Origin: Dialister histaminiformans
GTDB taxonomy: Bacteria; Bacillota; Negativicutes; Veillonellales; Dialisteraceae
Assembly (NCBI RefSeq): GCF_900103425.1
Contig: NZ_FMXA01000007.1
Coordinates: 1 to 64,000, forward strand
DNA length: 64,000 nucleotides
Reading direction: 5' to 3'
The position numbers and the translations under genes were made by a program. Positions 57,964 to 64,000 of the stretch are shown here, one piece after another. Under the pieces are notes generated by a model. The model was not told the DNA's origin, did not search any database, and saw only the letters and a program-made list of their open reading frames with translations. Every line of letters starts with the position of its first letter. Positions within the stretch are counted from its first letter, which is position 1.

Positions 57964-59868
57964 ATGGAAATAATTAAGGCCCGGGTCATGGGTTTTTGCT
58001 ACGGCGTAAAAAGAGCTATGAAAATTGCGACGGCGGCAGCGGAAAAAAACGGAAGCGCAGTAACGCTGGGGCCTCTTATTCACAATCCGCAGGTGGTCAA
58101 CCGGCTGGAAAAAGAAGGGGTTCATTCCGTAAAAAGCTTAAATGATGTAAAAAATAAAGAAATTGTAATTATTCGCTCGCATGGTGTGGGTCCTTCGTGT
58201 TATAATGACATTAAGTGCAAAAATCTGACACTGGAAGACGCCACATGTCCTTTTGTAAAGCGCAATCAGGAAATAGCGAGAGTGCTTTCTCATGAAGGGC
58301 ATCAGATGATACTCATCGGCGAAAAGAACCACCCTGAATTAAAGAGTGTGGCAGCATGGGTTGAAGGAAAGCATCCTATCATTATAGAAGATATGAGTGA
58401 TGTGGACGCGATGCCTCAGCTGGATGAAGCGCATATTGTAATTCAGACGACTTTCTCTATTGCACTGGCAGAACAACTGATTGCCGCTATCTGCAGAAAA
58501 GTAAAAAAAGCAGAGGTGCACAGGACAATCTGTCAGGCAACTTCAGAAAGACAAAAGGCGGCTCAGGAGCTGGCGGGAAAAGTGGATGTGATGATTGTTA
58601 TAGGCGGCCGCAACAGTGCCAATACAGGCAGACTTGCGGAAGTCTGCCGAGCAGCAGGCGCTGTGACACATCATATTGAAACCGCGAAGGAACTTCGCGC
58701 AGAGTGGTTTCATAGCCAGGATAAGGTTGGCATAACCGCCGGTGCATCGACACCGGACTGGATCATAGAGGAGGTATTTTTTATTATGGAAGACATGGGT
58801 AAAATGCTGGAGATGGAGGAACAGAACCTCGATTATAAGAAGGGCGACGTTATAAATGGTGAAGTTATCGAACTGTTCGATAACAAAGCTTACGTTTCCT
58901 TCGGCTATAAGACAGAAGCTGTTCTGCCGATTCATGAATACTCTTACCCGGAACCGGCATCCCTGAAGGACGTTCTGAAGGTTGGCGACCCAATTAAGGC
59001 TGTTATCGTAAATGCAGTCAGAGAAGACAACCCGATTTACATTTCCAAGATTAAGCTGGACAGACTGGCTGAATGGGATGACGTAGAAGCAGCATTTGAA
59101 AAGGGTGAACCGGTTGAATGCGAAGGTATTGAAGCTATTAAGGTTGGCCTTCTCGTTCAGATTAATTCTCTCCGCGGCTTTATTCCGTTGTCTCAGGGTG
59201 ATTTGAGATTCGTTCATTCCCTCTCCAACCTGGTAGGGAAGAAGTTTATGGCTAAGATTCTTGAAGTTGATCGCGCTAAGAACCGTCTGGTTCTTTCCCG
59301 TAAGGCAGTACTGGAATCCCAGCGTGATGAAGAACTCAAGGTTATTGAAGAAGCTTACAATAACGGAGATACCCTGCAGGGAACAGTTAAGAAGATTATG
59401 CCGTACGGTGCTTTCGTAGGAATCAACGGAGTTGAAGGTCTGCTTCACATTTCCGATATTTCCTGGAAGAAGATTGGCAAGGTAGAAGACGTTCTCCAGC
59501 CAGGCCAGGTTATTGATGTGAAGATTAAGTCCTATGACCCGGAAAAGCAGAGAATTTCCTTCACTCATAAGGAATGCATCCCGAATCCATGGGAAACATC
59601 TATCCATGACCATGACGTTGACGATGTAGTTGACGCTAAGGTTGTTAAGATTCTTGAATTCGGTGCAATTGTTGAACTGGATGACGGCCTGACCGGACTG
59701 CTCCACATCAACGAAATGACCCGCGATCACAACAAGAAGCCAAGCGATATCGTCGCTGTAGGTGATGTGATCAAGGTTCGCATCATTGGAATTGATGAAG
59801 ACCGTAGAAGAATCAGCTTCTCCCTCGTAGAAGCAGCTGACCATGATGCAGCAGAAGACGCTGAATAA
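57964..59868 (+). CDS. ispH: IspH fused to ribosomal protein S1-type domains
   Basis: 634 residues. The IspH part (1-280) makes isoprenoid precursors by reducing HMBPP. Its three cluster-binding cysteines are in GFCYGVKRA, DATCPFVKR and RTICQATS. The rest holds four S1 RNA-binding repeats: INGEVIELFDNKAYVSFG, VECEGIEAIKVGLLVQINS, LQGTVKKIMPYGAFVGING and VDAKVVKILEFGAIVELDD. This fusion is known in Clostridia and Negativicutes. Codon use becomes noticeably richer in preferred codons at the fusion point (about 58840), fitting a highly expressed translation factor. There is a strong ribosome-site-like GGAGGT with an ATG at 58786 inside, so a separate S1 product is possible. Confidence 0.95.
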   Translation: MEIIKARVMGFCYGVKRAMKIATAAAEKNGSAVTLGPLIHNPQVVNRLEKEGVHSVKSLNDVKNKEIVIIRSHGVGPSCYNDIKCKNLTLEDATCPFVKRNQEIARVLSHEGHQMILIGEKNHPELKSVAAWVEGKHPIIIEDMSDVDAMPQLDEAHIVIQTTFSIALAEQLIAAICRKVKKAEVHRTICQATSERQKAAQELAGKVDVMIVIGGRNSANTGRLAEVCRAAGAVTHHIETAKELRAEWFHSQDKVGITAGASTPDWIIEEVFFIMEDMGKMLEMEEQNLDYKKGDVINGEVIELFDNKAYVSFGYKTEAVLPIHEYSYPEPASLKDVLKVGDPIKAVIVNAVREDNPIYISKIKLDRLAEWDDVEAAFEKGEPVECEGIEAIKVGLLVQINSLRGFIPLSQGDLRFVHSLSNLVGKKFMAKILEVDRAKNRLVLSRKAVLESQRDEELKVIEEAYNNGDTLQGTVKKIMPYGAFVGINGVEGLLHISDISWKKIGKVEDVLQPGQVIDVKIKSYDPEKQRISFTHKECIPNPWETSIHDHDVDDVVDAKVVKILEFGAIVELDDGLTGLLHINEMTRDHNKKPSDIVAVGDVIKVRIIGIDEDRRRISFSLVEAADHDAAEDAE

Positions 59869-60101
59869 TCAACTGATTATATAGTGTCTGCCAGACATGG
59901 TTCTGGCAGCAGGTGAGTGTGTCTATTTACATCACGTGGATTGACAGCTCCTGCTACAGTTTAGAATGAAAAGAAGAATGCGGGAGTCATTGTGCAGTAA
60001 TGGCGATGGCTGCCGCATGTCTTTTTTTGCAGGTAAAACAATAAGTTGGGATATGTGCAGACAGAATCTGTCTGCATTGTCCTTATAGAAAGGAAAATGA
60101 A
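59869..60101 (+). terminator. Region between ispH-rpsA and der, with a probable terminator
   Basis: A hairpin CTGCCAGA...TCTGGCAG lies at 59889-59909. ATGCGG (59978-59983) pairs with CCGCAT (60013-60018), with T7 after it (60022-60028), a probable terminator. TTGACA at 59941 has a TAGAAT 15 bases on, a poor spacing for a promoter. Nothing coding. Confidence 0.5.
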
Positions 60102-61430
60102 ATGAGCAAACCTTTTGTTGCCATAGTAGGGAGACCAAATGTTGGTAAGTCCACTCTGCTGAACGGGCTTGCACAGCGTCGTGTATCTATCGTAGAAGAT
60201 ATTCCAGGCGTTACCAGAGACCGCATTTACTGTAATGTGCGCTGGTTGGATAAGGAATTTACGATGATTGATACAGGCGGCATTGAATTCCGAAACAAGG
60301 CTGATCAGATTGTCGATGGCATCAGAGAACAGGCTGAACTGGCCATGGAAGAAGCAGACGTCATTCTGTTTGTAGTGGACGCAAGAGCTGGCATTACCAA
60401 AGATGATATGACTATTGCCAATATGCTCAGAAGAACCGGAAAGCCGGTAGTGGTAGCAGTCAATAAGGTGGACAGCGAAAACCTGGAAATGGAAGTTTAT
60501 GAATTCTATTCCCTGGGGCTCGGTGATCCTATTGGGATTTCTGCGGTTAACCATCTGGGATTTGGCGACCTGCTGGATAAGATTACGGAAGGTTTCCCGG
60601 ACAATACCGCTGAAGAAGGGGAAGATATCATCCGTACGGCTATTATTGGCCGTCCTAATGTAGGCAAGTCCACACTGGTCAATTCCCTGTTGGGATATCA
60701 GCGTTCCCTGGTGGCCGATGAAATGGGAACTACCCGCGATGCGGTGGACTCCATCTGGCATTATAAGGGGAAGGATTTTATCCTGGTAGACACAGCGGGA
60801 ATGCGCCGCAAAGGCAAAATTAATGAACCGCTGGAGAAGTATAGTGTCATCCGTTCCATCAAGGCTATTGATAACTGCGATGTAGCTGTCCTCATCCTTG
60901 ACGCTAAGGCAGGGGTTACAGAACAGGATAAGAAAATAGCAGGATACGTCCATGAAGCAGGCAAAGGTCTGATTTTCATGGTTAATAAGTGGGATCTGAT
61001 TGAAAAAGACAATCATACCATGAATGAATTCAATAAGCAGATTCGTGATGAACTTGTATTCGCTCAATATACACCTATCCTCTATGGTTCAGCTCTGACA
61101 AAACAGAGAATCAACCGATTGGGCGAGATGATTTTCTTCGTGGCAGAACAGCAGAGCATGCGTATTTCTACCTCGGTTCTCAACGACCTGCTTGAAGATG
61201 CCAAGATGATTAATCCGCCGCCGGCTCATGCAGGCCGTGTGGCTAAGATTTATTACATGACACAGGTAGGAATCAAACCGCCTACTTTTGTACTGTTTAC
61301 AAATGATGCGACTTTGATTCACTTCTCTTATGTCCGGTTCATTGAAAACCGTCTGAGAGAATCTTTCGGATTTGAAGGTACGCCTATCCGTATTATCGTC
61401 CGCAGTAAAAAGGATGGTGAAGAGCTGTGA
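60102..61430 (+). CDS. der: Ribosome-assembly GTPase Der (EngA)
   Basis: 442 residues with two tandem GTPase domains and a KH-like end. First P-loop GRPNVGKST near residue 10 with DTGG, second GRPNVGKSTLVN near residue 183 with DTAGMRRKGK. Needed for 50S maturation. Start ATG behind AGAAAGG. Overlaps plsY by four bases. Confidence 0.97.
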   Translation: MSKPFVAIVGRPNVGKSTLLNGLAQRRVSIVEDIPGVTRDRIYCNVRWLDKEFTMIDTGGIEFRNKADQIVDGIREQAELAMEEADVILFVVDARAGITKDDMTIANMLRRTGKPVVVAVNKVDSENLEMEVYEFYSLGLGDPIGISAVNHLGFGDLLDKITEGFPDNTAEEGEDIIRTAIIGRPNVGKSTLVNSLLGYQRSLVADEMGTTRDAVDSIWHYKGKDFILVDTAGMRRKGKINEPLEKYSVIRSIKAIDNCDVAVLILDAKAGVTEQDKKIAGYVHEAGKGLIFMVNKWDLIEKDNHTMNEFNKQIRDELVFAQYTPILYGSALTKQRINRLGEMIFFVAEQQSMRISTSVLNDLLEDAKMINPPPAHAGRVAKIYYMTQVGIKPPTFVLFTNDATLIHFSYVRFIENRLRESFGFEGTPIRIIVRSKKDGEEL

Positions 61431-62008
61431 TCGCTCTTTGCTGGATTGTACTGGCTTATCTGATTGGTGCCGTTCCAAGCGGATATATTATCGGAAAAGC
61501 GTTCTATGGCATTGATTTAAGGACGCGTGGAAGCGGAAATATAGGAGCGACGAACGCTTACAGGGAACTGGGGATGAATGCTGCTGCTGCAGTGTTTATC
61601 TGTGATTTCCTGAAAGGTGTCCTGGCCGTATGGATTGGCGGGAGCACTCCGCTGCTGGCACTGGCGTGTGCGACCGCAGCCATTGTGGGAAATGACTGGT
61701 CTGTATTTCTGCATTTTAAAAGCGGAAAGGGCGTGGCCTGTGGTGTAGGGGCATTTACCTTTATCTGCCCATGGGCAACCCTGTCAGCTTTTGTTGTGTG
61801 GTTGCTGGTCTTCCTCATGACCAGGATTGTATCTCTTGCCTCCATTGTAGCGGCACCTGTGGTGGTACTTGTTATTTACCTGGCCCATATGCCGATGGAA
61901 TATGTGATATTCAGCGCACTGGCAGCGGCCATCATTATTGGAAAACATCATTCCAATATCCGCAGACTTCTCGCAGGAGAAGAAAAGAAAATTACTCGTG
62001 ATAAATAA
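61427..62008 (+). CDS. plsY: Glycerol-3-phosphate acyltransferase
   Basis: 193 residues, polytopic. Uses acyl-phosphate to make lysophosphatidate, the step before PlsC. Family blocks GAVPSGYIIGK, RTRGSGNIGATNAYR and HFKSGKGVACG are present. The start is a GTG overlapping der's stop. Confidence 0.95.
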   Translation: MIALCWIVLAYLIGAVPSGYIIGKAFYGIDLRTRGSGNIGATNAYRELGMNAAAAVFICDFLKGVLAVWIGGSTPLLALACATAAIVGNDWSVFLHFKSGKGVACGVGAFTFICPWATLSAFVVWLLVFLMTRIVSLASIVAAPVVVLVIYLAHMPMEYVIFSALAAAIIIGKHHSNIRRLLAGEEKKITRDK

Positions 62009-62018
62009 GAGGCTGCTT

Positions 62019-63029
62019 ATGAAGATTTCTATGATTGGTGCAGGTGGATGGGGTATTGCCATGATTACCCACCTGGCACATTTACATAAGGATGTTACCC
62101 TCTACTGCAGAAACCCTGAAACTGCAGAAGTGCTTAGAAAGACCAGAGAAAGTAAGGACTATCTTCCAGGAGTGAAGATTCCGGAGCATGTGCGGATCAC
62201 TGCTGATCTTAAGGAAGCAACGGAAAAGATGGACTGTCTGGTGTTGTGCACTCCTTCCAAAGCGGTAGAGCAGATGGTGGAAGCCATGGCGCCCTGGGTA
62301 AAAAAAGACGCGGTAGTCGTATGCGCTTCGAAGGGGCTGGCAGCTGGCACTGGCCGCTGTCTTTCCACTGTGATTTCAGAGAAGTTACAGGGAATAACGG
62401 ATAATATTGTGGCCTTATCCGGACCGAATCATGCCGAAGAAATAGGTAAGGGGCTCCCAGCCGCTACCGTAGTGGCATCAGAAAAGGAAAATGCGGCACG
62501 CTTTGTACAGGATATTTACATGTCTCCCAAACTTCGGGTATACCGGAGTAACGATATACTGGGCGTTGAATATGGCGGAGCGTTGAAAAACATCATAGCC
62601 ATTGCCTCAGGGGTTCAGGATGGTCTTGGACTGGGAGATAACTGCAAAGCGGCATTAATCACCAGGGGACTGGCAGAAATTCAGCGGTTTGGTGTTGCTT
62701 TTGGCGCCAAGGCGGATACATTTTATGGCCTTTCCGGTGTAGGAGATCTGATAGTGACCTGTACCAGCAGCCACAGCAGAAATTACAATGCCGGGCTGAA
62801 ACTGGCGGCAGGAATGACCAAGGAACAGATTACCGGCGGGACACGCATGGTGGTGGAAGGATTCCGGACAACGGAAATTGTCTATCCTATGGCGAAAAAA
62901 TATGGTATTTCCATGCCGATTACAGAAGAAATCTACCGCCTCATGCATGGACAGCATACGGCGGTAGAAGCTCTGGAATGCCTGATGACCCGGGCTAAGA
63001 AATCAGAAGACGGAATAGACATGCAGTAA
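62019..63029 (+). CDS. gpsA: NAD(P)-dependent glycerol-3-phosphate dehydrogenase
   Basis: 336 residues. Makes glycerol-3-phosphate for PlsY. Rossmann motif MIGAGGWGIAM (usually GxGxWG), then SKGLAAGTGRC, SGPNHAEEIGKG and the catalytic EYGGALKNIIAIASG. I start at ATG 62019 after the plsY stop rather than at an earlier in-frame ATG. plsY-gpsA is a conserved pair. Confidence 0.95.
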   Translation: MKISMIGAGGWGIAMITHLAHLHKDVTLYCRNPETAEVLRKTRESKDYLPGVKIPEHVRITADLKEATEKMDCLVLCTPSKAVEQMVEAMAPWVKKDAVVVCASKGLAAGTGRCLSTVISEKLQGITDNIVALSGPNHAEEIGKGLPAATVVASEKENAARFVQDIYMSPKLRVYRSNDILGVEYGGALKNIIAIASGVQDGLGLGDNCKAALITRGLAEIQRFGVAFGAKADTFYGLSGVGDLIVTCTSSHSRNYNAGLKLAAGMTKEQITGGTRMVVEGFRTTEIVYPMAKKYGISMPITEEIYRLMHGQHTAVEALECLMTRAKKSEDGIDMQ

Positions 63030-63110
63030 TCCCGAATATTTTCAGGTAACCGCGCAGGGCCTATGCTATAATTAGATTATCGGGTAATTTTATATATTGG
63101 AGTCAGAATA

Positions 63111-63677
63111 ATGCTTCGTATTATTGCGGGGAGTGCCCGTGGTACCGTGCTTGAAGCCCCCAGGGGAAGAAATACCAGACCTACATTGGGAAGTACAAGG
63201 GAAAGTATCTTTAATGTATTGGCTAATGTGGGTATAATAGATACCAGAGTTCTTGATATTTTTGCAGGAACCGGTGCGTTGGGACTGGAGGCGTTAAGCC
63301 GGGGTGCCGCAGAGGCAATTTTCATCGATAAAGCTACCGGCTCAATTATCAGAAAAAACGCGAAGAAATGTCATGTAGAGGATAAAGTGAAAGTTCTTGG
63401 AGGCGACGTCATGCGTTCGCTGGCATCCCTGCAGGGACAGACTTTTGATTATCTGTTTATGGATCCGCCTTATGACAGAGGCTTCATAAACAAGGTGATA
63501 CTTGCACTTTTTACATACCAGCTGGTAGATGAAAATTCAATGCTCATTGTTGAACACACAACAAAAGAGCCTATTGACTGGAATTCCGTGGCAGACAAAT
63601 GCTCTGTGTGGAAAGAAAAGAAAAAAGGAGCGACGGTAGTATCTTATTTACTTTGTCGCCGGCAGGAGAATCTATGA
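63111..63677 (+). CDS. rsmD: 16S rRNA (guanine966-N2)-methyltransferase
   Basis: 188 residues. SAM-binding motif VLDIFAGTGALGLEALSRGA and the catalytic MDPPYDRG. It overlaps coaD by four bases, the usual rsmD-coaD pairing. A TATAAT-like TATAAT (63067-63072) upstream may be its -10 box. Confidence 0.95.
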   Translation: MLRIIAGSARGTVLEAPRGRNTRPTLGSTRESIFNVLANVGIIDTRVLDIFAGTGALGLEALSRGAAEAIFIDKATGSIIRKNAKKCHVEDKVKVLGGDVMRSLASLQGQTFDYLFMDPPYDRGFINKVILALFTYQLVDENSMLIVEHTTKEPIDWNSVADKCSVWKEKKKGATVVSYLLCRRQENL

Positions 63678-64000
63678 AATTGGCAATTTATCCAGGCAGT
63701 TTTGACCCGGTTACCTATGGACATTTAAATGTCATTGAACGAGGCGCACAGATTGTGGATCGCCTGATTGTAGCAGTGCTGGATAACCCGAGTAAACATT
63801 CCATGTTTACCATGGAAGAACGAGTGGACATGTTAAAACAGGTAACAAAGCACATTCCCAATGTGGAAGTGGACTGTTCACATGGTCTTCTGTATGAGTA
63901 CGCAAAGCAGAAAAACTGCCAGCTGCTTATCCGGGGAATTCGTTTCTATGCGGAATTTGAATCTGAGTTCCAGCGGGCACTGTTATTGAAGAAGCTGGAT
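63674..64000 (+). CDS. coaD: Phosphopantetheine adenylyltransferase (start only)
   Basis: The first 109 residues; the gene runs off the window. Coenzyme A synthesis. The nucleotidyltransferase motif YPGSFDPVTYGHLNVIERG is at the start and LLIRGIRFYAEFESEFQ follows. Overlaps rsmD by ATGA. Confidence 0.95.
   Translation, partial: MKLAIYPGSFDPVTYGHLNVIERGAQIVDRLIVAVLDNPSKHSMFTMEERVDMLKQVTKHIPNVEVDCSHGLLYEYAKQKNCQLLIRGIRFYAEFESEFQRALLLKKLD

Noticed and set aside
58543-59844. A 433-codon minus-strand frame opposite the ispH-rpsA fusion
   Set aside because: A shadow of the highly biased S1 codons; no ribosome site and no recognisable domain.
1-64000. CRISPR arrays, rRNA and tRNA genes
   Set aside because: No regular repeat-spacer series and no rRNA or convincing tRNA sequence was seen on either strand.

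Overview
The window looks like the chromosome of a Negativicutes bacterium (Firmicutes with an outer membrane), probably a Veillonellaceae member such as Dialister. This placement is an inference from the gene content: an IspH-ribosomal protein S1 fusion, tandem NhaC antiporters, and a prophage carrying two overlapping spanin-like lysis proteins, which suit a diderm host. It was not checked by a database search.

Layout. (1) 1-13703 is ordinary chromosome: the end of an IS1249-like transposase, a YkuD L,D-transpeptidase, RpoD, BioY with a possible BirA operator, two tandem NhaC-type antiporters, a GNAT protein, a D,D-carboxypeptidase gene frameshifted in an A8 run, peptide deformylase, a ZIP metal transporter, a lone alanine-dehydrogenase-like N-terminal fragment and a MATE exporter. 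(2) 13704-52508 is a complete-looking temperate myovirus prophage of about 38.8 kb. It is flanked by an exact 18-bp direct repeat that is the last five codons and stop of rpsD, so it sits in the 3' end of rpsD and supplies a replacement rpsD terminator. (3) 52491-64000 is core chromosome again: rpsD, scpA-scpB-rluB, a BaiN/HI0933-type flavoprotein, cmk, plsC, ispH-rpsA, der, plsY, gpsA, rsmD and the start of coaD.

The prophage reads as modules. Lysogeny: integrase, NYN nuclease behind a leader terminator, S24 repressor, Cro-like protein, antirepressor, and two XRE regulators each facing a long structured RNA. Recombination and replication: YqaJ exonuclease, RecT, DnaD-like initiator, helicase loader, SSB, RusA. 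Then a late regulator, and packaging and head genes, with terL split by a group I intron and a MuF-type head protein carrying a GNAT domain. The PBSX-like contractile tail includes a -1 frameshifted tail chaperone. Lysis genes close the module: holin, GH25 lysozyme and two fully overlapping spanin-like genes.

The most unusual parts are these. (a) At 46962-49612 a tail-fibre gene has five interchangeable C-terminal cassettes, separated by five copies of a 10-bp site in both orientations, next to a dedicated tyrosine recombinase: a phage shufflon. (b) At 17692-19355 two paralogous RNAs of about 340 nt lie on the minus strand, each opposite a small XRE gene. They share tandem hairpins and a loop-loop pairing whose bases covary between the copies. 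(c) The MuF-GNAT head protein has an overlapping small gene, like a phage-borne polymorphic toxin with its immunity gene. (d) Two genes of about 140-160 codons start at the overlapping codons ATGTG.
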